39,060 bases of DNA from a virus: the IMG/VR virus record IMGVR_UViG_3300034073_001874, positions 1 to 39,060 of that record; one strand, written 5' to 3'. Below the pieces are notes generated by a model that saw only the letters and a list, made by a program, of their open reading frames with translations, was not told where the DNA came from and made no database searches. Position numbers and translations under genes: made by a program. The number at the start of each line of letters is the position of its first letter. Positions within the stretch are counted from its first letter, which is position 1. Positions 19,181-27,156 of this stretch are shown one piece after another.

Positions 19181-20281
19181 TTACTCCACTCGCAGTAGAA
19201 TTGTATCCTTATTGATTCGACCGTTCAGTTCTTGGGGTTTCGAATTAATCTCGCCCATCACTTTACGCAACACAACTTTACCACCTTCGAGAACCCGCGA
19301 GAGAACATCTTTCGGCTTTCGGAGAGTCTTACAGATAGACTCACTATATTTATAATTTTGAATCGCGGATCCTTTCACCTCAAGCCCAGCGGCATCAGAG
19401 GCGACGTAGACGCCCAGTTTGCGCGTCTTAACGTTATAGACCCATAACTTTTCAGCCCCAACGATCTTGACAGGATCGATGGACACCAACTTGTTATCAA
19501 TGTCTTCCTTCTTGTACTTGAGATTCTTAACCTTCTTGTCGAAGGAGACTGGCTTCTTCTTGCGTGGCTTACGAGCCGCACTCTTGTTCGAAGAGAGTTT
19601 CTCAGCGTCGGTCGCAACAAGACCGAAGAATTTCGCAGCCTCGATCATTTCTTTACGAGGGCGTGGATATGATTCTTTCACATACTCATCTTTCGACTCG
19701 ATGATCGCGATCCAGTCAGCGGCACGCTGCTTGAAATATTCCGCGATCTTAGAAGCATGCATCGGCTTCACTTCATTCTCGACCATCCAGGTGTATGGTA
19801 CGAATTCTTCTCCGCTTTGTTCATGCCAAACGTTATCGAACTTGGCTTCAAGTTCCATGATGAAGAAGTCGACCTTACCTTGAACTCGCTCTTGAATTGA
19901 GACGACGTTGCTGTTGTCGGGGACGACTGTTCCAAGATTCTTTTCTGTGACGATTTCGTCCAGGCGACTTCTGAAAACACGCATGCGCTCCTTAAAGTTT
20001 GCAAATACAGTATCGGGCACCAATGCACCACGACTCAAGCAACGCGCCAACCAACCGTCCACGATATTCCAGGACAGGTTTAGATAATCCGCTGCTTGCT
20101 TCTGTAATGGACTGATCTCGTTGTTCTTTACAAGATACTCAATCAGATACTTGCGCGCATCACGCGACTCTTTATTGTGATTGTACCACTGAAACGCAAA
20201 GACGAGATCGAATTGCGTACAGGGTCCTTCCTGTTTTTCCCACGAGGGTTCAGGAACAACTTTCGGAATAAATTTAGCCAT
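19181..20281 (-). CDS. Conserved phage protein of unknown function (366 aa)
   Basis: The N-terminal part has a WYNHNKESRDARKYLIEYL helix and LNLSWNIVDGWLAR, which looks like a helix-turn-helix-like or scaffold segment. The middle is helical and charged. Around residue 235 a basic linker (ARKPRKKKPVSFDKKVKNL) leads to a beta-rich C-terminus (KLWVYNVKTRKLGVYVAS). It lies between the AAA+ ATPase and the metallopeptidase, so it may be their adaptor or DNA-binding partner. That role is inference; I do not recognise the family. Confidence 0.65.
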   Translation of the reverse strand: MAKFIPKVVPEPSWEKQEGPCTQFDLVFAFQWYNHNKESRDARKYLIEYLVKNNEISPLQKQAADYLNLSWNIVDGWLARCLSRGALVPDTVFANFKERMRVFRSRLDEIVTEKNLGTVVPDNSNVVSIQERVQGKVDFFIMELEAKFDNVWHEQSGEEFVPYTWMVENEVKPMHASKIAEYFKQRAADWIAIIESKDEYVKESYPRPRKEMIEAAKFFGLVATDAEKLSSNKSAARKPRKKKPVSFDKKVKNLKYKKEDIDNKLVSIDPVKIVGAEKLWVYNVKTRKLGVYVASDAAGLEVKGSAIQNYKYSESICKTLRKPKDVLSRVLEGGKVVLRKVMGEINSKPQELNGRINKDTILLRVE

Positions 20282-20312
20282 AGGAATACTCTACCTGTTT
20301 TAGATTGTAAAA

Positions 20313-20546
20313 TCAAACTTCTATGATTGTGACTTTTACAGCCTTATAACCATTTTTTTCTAGATATTTCCATGCCTTTTTATAACCACCCACACCACGA
20401 ACCCACAATTCACCCCAACAACCATACATCTCTGCAACAGCAGCAACGTTCCATTGAATCAAACAATCTTTAGTGGTTTCTGGTTTTATACTCTTGATCA
20501 AACCTTTGGGACCACGAACAGCCCATAATGTAACTTTCTTAGCCAT
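20313..20546 (-). CDS. Hypothetical protein (77 aa)
   Basis: The start at ATG 20544-20546 (MAKKVTLWAVRGPKGLIKS) lies just after the ATPase stop; the longer frame runs into the ATPase gene. Its Trp-rich pattern (WNVAAVAEMYGCWGELWVRG, then YKKAWKYLEKNGY) suggests a small alpha/beta domain. No family recognised. Confidence 0.6.
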   Translation of the reverse strand: MAKKVTLWAVRGPKGLIKSIKPETTKDCLIQWNVAAVAEMYGCWGELWVRGVGGYKKAWKYLEKNGYKAVKVTIIEV

Positions 20547-20550
20547 ACAA

Positions 20551-21420
20551 TTATACTCCACGGAAGCAGGTCTGCTTCGCAAGTTTCTGCCAGTTGACGC
20601 GATCCATCTTATACAAGCCTGCAAGTTTCACTACCATACGCAGTGACAACTCGCGCAGACGGTCAACGTTGTTTTCGATAAATTGCATGATCTGAATAGT
20701 ATCTATGTCAGCCATGCCACGATCTCGCAACATCCCGCCACGAACAACTTGCTTGATGCGAACAAGATAATCCATCTTGGTCTTCATCGCAAGATCGAGA
20801 TAATGCGAACGAGAAACGAGAGCCTCGAAGTGCGGAGCCAACTTGTTGCCTGACCGAATCAGAGCATCAAAGTCATAGTTCGTGATGAAAATGACCGAAC
20901 CTTCAAACTCGAACTTCTCAGGAATGCTCTCGCCGTCCTCATCTTCTTCACGTTCGAGCGAACGTGACAACCAGTGAAGAACACGACGCTCCGTAGAATC
21001 GCACGCAGTCTTCAACAAGTTCATGCTGACGTCGTCGTGGAAAATAGAATCAGAGTCGTCGAACACGAGCACGCTGTTCGTGAATCGTGCTTCGTACAGC
21101 AACTTGTAAAGCGACAACGGACGCACGTATCCTTTAATGTATACGACGTGATGACCCTTACGCTCGAGCGCCGCCAGTTTGGATTCGACGGTGTACGACT
21201 TACCCAGCCCTGCGGGACCAGAGACGATGAGCGACCGATTAATGCCGCGACCTGTAGCCTCGGACATGACCTCGAGCGCCTCGAAGCGATCTTTCAGTTT
21301 CGCTTCGATCTGCGGGATCGTTTCAGTTGAAATTGGGAGTACAAACTGCGGCGCGTGATTGATACCAGCACGCTGCTTTTTAGTACGACGAAAACCTGCT
21401 TTTGGTACGCCACGTGGCAT
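20551..21420 (-). CDS. AAA+ ATPase
   Basis: 289 residues. Walker A is GPAGLGKS (residues 68-75), and Walker B is VLVFDDSDSIF (residues 117-127). IFITNYDFDAL follows as sensor 1, and a sensor-2 arginine may lie in RELSLRMVVKLAGL. The basic N-terminus (GFRRTKKQRAG) could bind DNA. Similar stand-alone AAA+ proteins occur in T4-like and other phages without a defined role. It has its own strong promoter (21453-21481) and heads an operon with the 77-residue protein, the 366-residue protein and the metallopeptidase. Confidence 0.85.
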   Translation of the reverse strand: MPRGVPKAGFRRTKKQRAGINHAPQFVLPISTETIPQIEAKLKDRFEALEVMSEATGRGINRSLIVSGPAGLGKSYTVESKLAALERKGHHVVYIKGYVRPLSLYKLLYEARFTNSVLVFDDSDSIFHDDVSMNLLKTACDSTERRVLHWLSRSLEREEDEDGESIPEKFEFEGSVIFITNYDFDALIRSGNKLAPHFEALVSRSHYLDLAMKTKMDYLVRIKQVVRGGMLRDRGMADIDTIQIMQFIENNVDRLRELSLRMVVKLAGLYKMDRVNWQKLAKQTCFRGV

Positions 21421-21452
21421 TAGAATTTCACCTTATCTACTAACATAATACA

Positions 21453-21481
21453 ATTATACAGTAAAACGTAAGAAAGGACAA
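21453..21481 (-). promoter_or_regulatory. Sigma70-like promoter of the AAA+ operon
   Basis: TTGTCC (21476-21481) and TATAAT (21453-21458) separated by 17 bases on the minus strand. The -35 box overlaps the downstream arm of the hairpin at 21479-21497. Confidence 0.7.
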
Positions 21482-21497
21482 GGGGAAAATCCCCTTG
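21479..21497 (-). terminator. Terminator-like hairpin after the 65-residue gene
   Basis: Seven-pair stem CAAGGGG/CCCCTTG with loop ATTTT on the minus strand, followed by TCCTTTCTT, so the T run is interrupted. Confidence 0.5.
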
Positions 21498-21520
21498 CCT
21501 TTCAATAACTTACGTCAACC

Positions 21521-21718
21521 TCAACTAGTGATAATATCCACGCTTTCACCGCTACCGTAGTCGGTGATTTCCTCCACCCAGCGCGTTTTCGTACTCGCGC
21601 TGTATAATTTTAGCGCCTCGCGTCGGCTCTTGGTCTTAAGTATACGCTTGTTTCCTCGCGTTTTCTTACCGTTAAAAGTGATGATCGCGTTTTCGTAAAC
21701 TTCGTAATATTGCTTCAT
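21521..21718 (-). CDS. Hypothetical basic protein (65 aa)
   Basis: Begins MKQYYEVYENAIITFNGKKT and is rich in Lys/Arg (RGNKRILKTKSRREALKLY). Preceded by AGAAGGAAAG and by a sigma70-like promoter (21752-21780). It could be an early nucleic-acid-binding factor. No family recognised. Confidence 0.6.
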   Translation of the reverse strand: MKQYYEVYENAIITFNGKKTRGNKRILKTKSRREALKLYSASTKTRWVEEITDYGSGESVDIITS

Positions 21719-21751
21719 CTTTCCTTCTGGTTTTAGCCTATCACATCATCT

Positions 21752-21780
21752 ATAATACACTATTTCGCGTCAGATGTAAA
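21752..21780 (-). promoter_or_regulatory. Sigma70-like promoter of the 65-residue gene
   Basis: TTTACA (21775-21780) and TATTAT (21752-21757) with 17 bases between on the minus strand, about 40 bases before the start codon at 21718. Confidence 0.6.
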
Positions 21781-21793
21781 TAGAAAAAAACCC

Positions 21794-21840
21794 TGTAAAA
21801 TCAATAACTTACGAAACTGTTGTAAAATCAACAACTTACG
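21794..21840 (-). repeat. Two 20-bp direct repeats, with a third partial copy at 21505-21516
   Basis: On the minus strand CGTAAGTTRTTGATTTTACA occurs twice (21821-21840 and 21794-21813), differing at one base and spaced 27 bases apart. GTTGACGTAAGTTRTTGA also follows the stop of both the 118-residue and the 65-residue gene. A T7 run is next to the second copy (21784-21790). The region 21781-21840 has no gene. Confidence 0.7.
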
Positions 21841-22197
21841 TCAACTTTCGAAAATTTCCCTAAACTTACGAAAACCCTCCTTTCCGAGGATCTGAGAAAT
21901 GATCTTTTTCGATCGCTTACACTTCTTGATAATGAGACCCTCTTGATTCGAGTCTATAAGATTTTTCAGATAGGTATTTGGGTCGCCCAGAATGGCTTCG
22001 AACAATTCAACTTTATTATTTTCATAAAACATGACTTGATACTTGATACCCGCTTCATGTTCTTCAAACTTACGATCTTTCTTTTCATTTAAACTTAGAA
22101 ACGTCAGCGACCATCCATCATTGTCGCCTTCTTTCGTCTTACAGAAATAAACACCATCAAAGTCCTTCTTCTCGTCTACTAAATCGTTAACTGTCAT
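21841..22197 (-). CDS. Hypothetical protein (118 aa)
   Basis: A charged soluble protein beginning MTVNDLVDEKKDFDGVYFC. It has a beta-rich first half (GWSLTFLSL, YQVMFYENNKVELF) and a basic helical C-terminus (KKCKRSKKIISQILG). It overlaps the GIY-YIG gene by 11 bases, so it is translated with it. No family recognised. Confidence 0.6.
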   Translation of the reverse strand: MTVNDLVDEKKDFDGVYFCKTKEGDNDGWSLTFLSLNEKKDRKFEEHEAGIKYQVMFYENNKVELFEAILGDPNTYLKNLIDSNQEGLIIKKCKRSKKIISQILGKEGFRKFREIFES

Positions 22198-22639
22198 TTT
22201 GACTCCCCTCTTTACGATTGCGGTAGAAATAGCGATTGGCTATATTTTCATTGTAGTATGCACGCTCGTTGTTTTCATTCACAGCCTCGAGGACTTCTTT
22301 TATGAACTGCGTTTTTACTTCTTGATAGTTTACCTCACCTTTGGTTTTATGCAAAGAAATAATCTCTCTTTTAAATCTTTCTTTGCCGTGTTGTTCTATA
22401 ATCTCAAGAATTGTCTTGGAAGAACCATAGTAATCCTTCCAATCACTTTCGCTTTTGTTTTTCTTACGTCGTCCCTTGACTTTCTTTACTGTTCGTACAG
22501 ACCAGAAATATTTGCGACCAATGTACTTACGATTGTTGACGGAGTCTGTCAAGCAATACACAAAGCCATAGTTATCTTGAATATCTTCGGAAGTAAAAGG
22601 TTTGCCTTGATAGAGCCAAGGGTTTTCATAGTCAAGCAT
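22187..22639 (-). CDS. GIY-YIG nuclease-like protein
   Basis: 150 residues. The core is GFVYCLTDSVNNRKYIG (residues 25-41), followed by the basic helix VKKVKGRRKKNKSESDWKDY and YYGSSKTILEIIEQHGKERF, the arrangement of small T4-like phage GIY-YIG nucleases. There is no separate DNA-binding tail, so it may be a Seg-like remnant or a repair-type nuclease. The ATG follows a 13-pair hairpin and a T run and has no clear ribosome site. Confidence 0.8.
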   Translation of the reverse strand: MLDYENPWLYQGKPFTSEDIQDNYGFVYCLTDSVNNRKYIGRKYFWSVRTVKKVKGRRKKNKSESDWKDYYGSSKTILEIIEQHGKERFKREIISLHKTKGEVNYQEVKTQFIKEVLEAVNENNERAYYNENIANRYFYRNRKEGSQNDS

Positions 22640-22640
22640 A

Positions 22641-22676
22641 AAAAAATACTCATTAGCACAACACTAATGAGTATTT
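22641..22676 (-). terminator. Strong hairpin: terminator of the zinc-ribbon gene and/or ribosome-site sequestering hairpin
   Basis: On the minus strand AATACTCATTAG pairs with CTAATGAGTATT across a seven-base loop (about 13 pairs), followed by six or seven T and then the ATG of the GIY-YIG gene. The only plausible Shine-Dalgarno (TAATGAG) lies inside the 3' arm. Confidence 0.85.
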
Positions 22677-22679
22677 ATC
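22672..22679 (-). promoter_or_regulatory. T4-like late promoter box GATAAATA at the base of the hairpin
   Basis: A one-mismatch TATAAATA overlapping the 5' edge of the hairpin. A transcript starting six or seven bases downstream would omit most of the 5' arm and free the ribosome site of the GIY-YIG gene. Confidence 0.4.
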
Positions 22680-22681
22680 TT

Positions 22682-22876
22682 TTAATTATATCGATCGTCG
22701 TCTTCGAAATTATCTTCTTCTTCGTCTTCTTCGTCGTCCTCATAATCTTCTTCTATTTCTTCGCCGCAGAAAGGGCAGTATTGAGGCTCGTTTGTAACTT
22801 TCTCGAAAAAGTATTTTAAGAAATACTCTGACTCGCAATTGTTACAATTTACTTTTTTATATTCTTCCGAAATCAT
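22682..22876 (-). CDS. Zinc-ribbon protein with acidic tail (64 aa)
   Basis: ATG 22874-22876 (MISEEYKKVN) is chosen because GGAG lies five bases upstream; the longer frame overlaps the oxygenase gene. CNNCESEYFLKYFFEKVTN and then PQYCPFCGEE provide two CxxC knuckles of a zinc ribbon. The last 20 residues are nearly all Asp/Glu. Small acidic zinc ribbons often act as DNA-mimic or transcription modulators; that is only a possibility. Confidence 0.7.
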   Translation of the reverse strand: MISEEYKKVNCNNCESEYFLKYFFEKVTNEPQYCPFCGEEIEEDYEDDEEDEEEDNFEDDDRYN

Positions 22877-22886
22877 TTTTTCTCCG

Positions 22887-23459
22887 TTACCAAGTCCAAG
22901 AAACAAAACTATATCTAGTTCCTTTCGTAACTTCATCTACACGATGTGGGTACATAAAGTTGCTAGGGAAGATCATAAGTTGACCAGCTTTAAGTTCAAT
23001 TCGTTCAGATTCCCAAAATACCAATTCACCGCCTTCATAGTCGTCATTAAGTGCACCTAAGATTGACAAGACAGGAACACCTTTTCTATTTCCATCAAAC
23101 ATGCTGTGAATATGATCGCAATGCAACTTCATTTGTGTATTCTTTTTGTATCGATTAAAACGAATTTGACTGTATCCATTCCAACCACCAAACCACTCAG
23201 CCATGTATGAGTGATCTTTTAAGACATATTGTTCAATTGCAAACCAAACTTTCTTATTAATTTCGGCAGCTTCTGGTATTGAAGAATATGCAATAGAAAG
23301 TTCTTTATCATAACTCACATACGCATCATCTTTTGCTGTGTAAAATGAATGCATATGCCAATCGATGTTCTTTATTTTCTTTACAACATTTTTACAAGTC
23401 TTTGCATCTAAAAAATTGTCATAAACTTTCAAGTAATCTTTCACGTTCATTGACATCAT
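22887..23459 (-). CDS. 2OG-Fe(II) oxygenase (prolyl-4-hydroxylase-like)
   Basis: 190 residues. MKLHCDHIHSMF gives the HxD iron motif, VPVLSILGALNDDYEGGELVF the double-stranded beta-helix core (GALNDDYEGGELVFW), and MYPHRVDEVTKGTRYSFVSW the distal histidine and the arginine that binds 2-oxoglutarate. This is the plan of P4H/PiuC-like enzymes common in cyanophages. It overlaps the upstream gene by four bases. It hydroxylates a protein, sugar or small molecule; the glycan neighbourhood favours a surface-associated substrate. Confidence 0.85.
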   Translation of the reverse strand: MMSMNVKDYLKVYDNFLDAKTCKNVVKKIKNIDWHMHSFYTAKDDAYVSYDKELSIAYSSIPEAAEINKKVWFAIEQYVLKDHSYMAEWFGGWNGYSQIRFNRYKKNTQMKLHCDHIHSMFDGNRKGVPVLSILGALNDDYEGGELVFWESERIELKAGQLMIFPSNFMYPHRVDEVTKGTRYSFVSWTW

Positions 23460-24100
23460 TTTTGCGTTACCTCATAATCATAACGATCGTCGTCAGAAAG
23501 AACCCACTTACTGGTGTTCTCAACAGACCACATATTTGTGCCTAGTTTACGCTCAATAACGTTTTGACCAGGTTTAGTGACAAATGAGGGTTCAAAAGCA
23601 CGCACACGATTGTTAGGCTGTATTGCGAAATTTCCGTTGTCCAATTTAATAAGATGACCGCACTTATGCTGTCCAGGTACTTCACTAAACCCTGTGTCAA
23701 GAACATTTTTATCCTCCTGAGACCAATCAAGTGTGAACATATATGTGCCTTCGTTCCACTTCTTATTGCGATCAATATACTTGATTCGTTTGTTAATCAA
23801 AAAGTCAAACTGTGTGACGCCAATATATGAACTGAAAGAATCCCACAGAACTAGATTGTATAGTTCCTCTTGCGGCGCAGGAGTTTTATGACAGAAGGCG
23901 TGGATCGGCATGCGGAACCAAAGCCCCTCATCTTCCATGATAAAATGAAATAACGGAACACGGTGCGGAACAGACGCAACTCCGAATATAAGAACTGGAA
24001 GATATGTGTCTTTTGCTTCATCGAACTCTGTTCTGTTCTGAAGAAAATTGGTCCGCACATAGCATTCTATGGGCGGGATGTTAGCGTTTAAGTATGCCAT
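23456..24100 (-). CDS. Conserved marine-phage protein of unknown function (214 aa)
   Basis: Begins MAYLNANIPPIECYVRTNFL and contains FGVASVPHRVPLFHFIMEDEG, then FHKTP-type and WDSFSSYIGVTQFDFL motifs with a beta-rich composition. No signal peptide or membrane segment. It lies between the 1009-residue glycan enzyme and the oxygenase, suggesting the same pathway. I recall similar proteins in marine myoviruses without function. Confidence 0.65.
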   Translation of the reverse strand: MAYLNANIPPIECYVRTNFLQNRTEFDEAKDTYLPVLIFGVASVPHRVPLFHFIMEDEGLWFRMPIHAFCHKTPAPQEELYNLVLWDSFSSYIGVTQFDFLINKRIKYIDRNKKWNEGTYMFTLDWSQEDKNVLDTGFSEVPGQHKCGHLIKLDNGNFAIQPNNRVRAFEPSFVTKPGQNVIERKLGTNMWSVENTSKWVLSDDDRYDYEVTQK

Positions 24101-24114
24101 GGCAGTATATATCT

Positions 24115-27100
24115 TTAATCAAAGAAGAATAAATGGAACAAACGAGAATCGTTAACTGTTTGCCCAAAATATTTGTTGGCTGCATGGAAACAACGAGCAT
24201 CCCAAATTGCTAGTCGATTGAAAACATTTCCGATATTGTCAACTAAATCAAACTTCGTAGAATCATAAAAACCACCACTGAAGCAAGCATCAGCGCCTGG
24301 TTCATCCGCAGATCTGATTCCTGTGCCTTTATGCGCATACAAACACGTTCCAGTGTCATATGGAGCATTAGGTGTTAGATATACAGCACCTGCCCAAGTT
24401 TGAGAATCATAATGATATACCAAAGCATCTTCAGGTGTGCAATATTGCAAACTACCATTCATGCCATGGTCCCACTTTTTGATCTTAATTCCCATAATAT
24501 CTTCAATTGCTTTTTTCATTTCTTCCGTTAAATACTTTTCCTTTGTACGCTTACCCTTGTACCAATTAATATCGCCTTCAAAATTCGCTTTTAATGCAAA
24601 GTCGCGAACAGCGTATGGATCAGCATAGAAATCATCAACGACGAAAATTCTTTTCTTTTGCGACGCTTTTGAGTTTATTTTAAACACTGGCTTTTCTCTA
24701 TTTTGATTCTCCATTGCAATCTTATGCAAATGCTTTGGATAACCGCCAGTATCATTGTACATGTTGGTATTGATTAGGAAATGATACGTTGGAAAGGGAT
24801 TCGTTCTTTCTGGGCGCATTATGAATGATGTATGATTGTACATCTTTTCCCATTCACCGAGTTCTGCGTATACTTCCGCAAGATAAATGTGATGGTCATT
24901 GCGAATTTCTGCGAATGATTCTGCTTTCTGATAATGCCAAATCGCTTTCTCGTAATCCTTCAAGAAACGATATGCGTTACCGATAGCGCACACTGCATAA
25001 TAAGCCATTTCATCAACATGACTTGCCGTTTGTGTTTCATTAAATTTATGAGTGTGATTCACAACACTGTTAAAATAGAATATGCAGCGACGAGCATATT
25101 CTTCCTGATGCACTTCCTTGAGTGGGAAAAAATTACCACGATAGCAATCTTCGTATGACTTACCGATATACCAGAAATGATACAAATCGGTCAACATCGT
25201 ACCTTCGCGAATTAACTTCTCTTCAAGTTTGAGTGCGTCAGTTACATATTTGGTAGGGACTGAATAACTTTCGCCATGTGAAACTCCACCAATCATCTTA
25301 AATGTTTTTGGCAGACTTGTTCTTACGAAATTTTCTCCAATCCCATCCATTTCGAGAGAGATGGTTTCGTGCGCTGGGTCGTGATTGAACTTCCAAGGAA
25401 GTTTAGCGTTCCAAATCCATGCTCTGTAATAGATTAATCCTGGGGCAATAGATGTAACATGAAAACTTTGTGGGCTGGTATCTTCAAATATCGACCAATC
25501 AAAATCTTCTGCAACTTCTAAAGTTTCATCGCAATCCATTTTCATGATCCAATCACAACCGTGATCGGACTTCAAGGCAGTCTGTAGTAGATGATCGCGA
25601 TTCCAACCAAAATTTACCCAACCTTCTTCTACTTTATAGAGATGACCAGGAATATTCGTTTCAGCAGCCCATTGCTTCACAATATCAACAGTACCATCAG
25701 TTGAGCCGTTATCTTGCAGAACCCAATACTTGATATAAGGTGCGACTGAATCTAACATTTTACGAATATTCGATGCTTCATTCTTGAACATCGAAATCAT
25801 ACAAATTTTAGCACCTTTTGGTTTTTCTGACTGTATATTGCCCATGAATATTTCTCTGATAATGTTTATGGTCTTTTCGTTTTTACTAATCACACCCAAT
25901 CCATACCCATCAATTAGATTTAATTTTGGTAATTCTATCTCACTGAATAGTTTTTTGACTCCGAAGTCTGATTGCGTAACTTTAGTGTTATGTAGTAGTA
26001 TGATGCCATCATCAGACAAAAATTTAGACCAAACCTCATAATTTTCTTTTACGGATTCATAAGTATGATAGCCGTCAATATGAAGGATATCGATCTTCTT
26101 ATTCCAAGTTTTTGCAACTTCAGAGAAGTCGCCCTCTATAATCTCAACATTATTCAACTCAAGTTGCTTTAGTGTTGAAAAAGTTTTTTCTTTCTGATCA
26201 GGATGATTACCAGTTAATGGGTCAGATTTGAAATTATCGATACCATATACCGTTCCAATTTCTGGCATTGCGAAAGTAAACGTTGAATAGCCATAATCAA
26301 CACCAAGATCAACAATTGTTGACGGTTTAATTTCATGAACTAACCATTGTGCAAATGCATTATGTGGTTTCCATGCGCTTAATATGGAATCAATAACTTT
26401 TTCTCTGTTTGATTTGTTCATGATGACGTTTGTTTTTATTATGGGAGTATCTTGGTAACTTTCTGGCTGCAACGGTTCGAGGTATAAATTATTACCGCTA
26501 TAATAATAGTTATAGAAATTAGGATCTTTCGTACCAATCCAAAACTCTGGCTGATGGCGTTTCCATTCAGTATTCTCATATAAAAAACCTGGATCTAATT
26601 GCGCAATGTAACTCGCATTAGCCCACCAAAAGTTTCCAGAATAATGCGGATGGCTAATTTTATGATTTAAAATGCTTGCTTCTTTTGTCCATTCAGTACC
26701 AACGCAATCATACTCATTCAAAAGTTTTACAGAATCTCTCCAACGAGTGATGTTGAAGTATCCCATATATGACCACCAAAGGTCAAGGTTTTTATACAAA
26801 ACATTTTTTAAAACTTCGTAATGCTTATCATTTTTAATCTTTTCATTACCCCAACCAGTTCCCTTTGTATGAAGATACAGAATTTTATAGTCGGGATTTT
26901 TTACAGCAAATTTATAAAGATCGAAAAGAGTATCTGCTTCTGAATCTGTTTTATTATTTCTTTTTACAGAGTTCACTTTGATCAAATCATAAGGTAGAGG
27001 TTCGTTACCATTTACACCGAAATGTATATGGCTTGCAGAATCATACACACCTGACTGCTGTAGTGCGATAATCTGTTTCTCGAACATCTCTACCCAATGA

Positions 27101-27144
27101 TTTGCTTGGTAGATATGATAAAATATTGCGATTTTATCGCTCAT
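24115..27144 (-). CDS. Multidomain glycan-modification protein: glycosyltransferase, methyltransferase, GT2, TPR, 2OG-oxygenase-like
   Basis: 1009 residues. 1-240: a glycosyltransferase-like domain (KILYLHTKGTGW, then HYSGNFWWANASYI). 255-425: a TylF/Methyltransf_24-type SAM domain (TIVDLGVDYGYSTFTFAM, then ILHIDGYHTYESV). 447-690: a GT2 domain (KICMISMFKNEASN, VLQDNGSTDGT, IMKMDCDETLEV). 714-790: TPR-like helices (GNAYRFLKDYEKAIWHYQKA). 830-1009: a DUF6445-like oxygenase fold with H911/D913 (HYD), H987 and R1001 placed like a 2OG-Fe(II) triad plus cosubstrate arginine. It is probably a cytoplasmic machine that builds and decorates one glycan. The domain order is unusual; each call is by motif only. 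Confidence 0.8.
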   Translation of the reverse strand: MSDKIAIFYHIYQANHWVEMFEKQIIALQQSGVYDSASHIHFGVNGNEPLPYDLIKVNSVKRNNKTDSEADTLFDLYKFAVKNPDYKILYLHTKGTGWGNEKIKNDKHYEVLKNVLYKNLDLWWSYMGYFNITRWRDSVKLLNEYDCVGTEWTKEASILNHKISHPHYSGNFWWANASYIAQLDPGFLYENTEWKRHQPEFWIGTKDPNFYNYYYSGNNLYLEPLQPESYQDTPIIKTNVIMNKSNREKVIDSILSAWKPHNAFAQWLVHEIKPSTIVDLGVDYGYSTFTFAMPEIGTVYGIDNFKSDPLTGNHPDQKEKTFSTLKQLELNNVEIIEGDFSEVAKTWNKKIDILHIDGYHTYESVKENYEVWSKFLSDDGIILLHNTKVTQSDFGVKKLFSEIELPKLNLIDGYGLGVISKNEKTINIIREIFMGNIQSEKPKGAKICMISMFKNEASNIRKMLDSVAPYIKYWVLQDNGSTDGTVDIVKQWAAETNIPGHLYKVEEGWVNFGWNRDHLLQTALKSDHGCDWIMKMDCDETLEVAEDFDWSIFEDTSPQSFHVTSIAPGLIYYRAWIWNAKLPWKFNHDPAHETISLEMDGIGENFVRTSLPKTFKMIGGVSHGESYSVPTKYVTDALKLEEKLIREGTMLTDLYHFWYIGKSYEDCYRGNFFPLKEVHQEEYARRCIFYFNSVVNHTHKFNETQTASHVDEMAYYAVCAIGNAYRFLKDYEKAIWHYQKAESFAEIRNDHHIYLAEVYAELGEWEKMYNHTSFIMRPERTNPFPTYHFLINTNMYNDTGGYPKHLHKIAMENQNREKPVFKINSKASQKKRIFVVDDFYADPYAVRDFALKANFEGDINWYKGKRTKEKYLTEEMKKAIEDIMGIKIKKWDHGMNGSLQYCTPEDALVYHYDSQTWAGAVYLTPNAPYDTGTCLYAHKGTGIRSADEPGADACFSGGFYDSTKFDLVDNIGNVFNRLAIWDARCFHAANKYFGQTVNDSRLFHLFFFD

Positions 27145-27156
27145 AATTTTTCTCTA

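Noticed and set aside
19347-19354. Another exact TATAAATA on the minus strand
   Set aside because: It lies inside the 366-residue coding region with no gene start downstream within a plausible distance.
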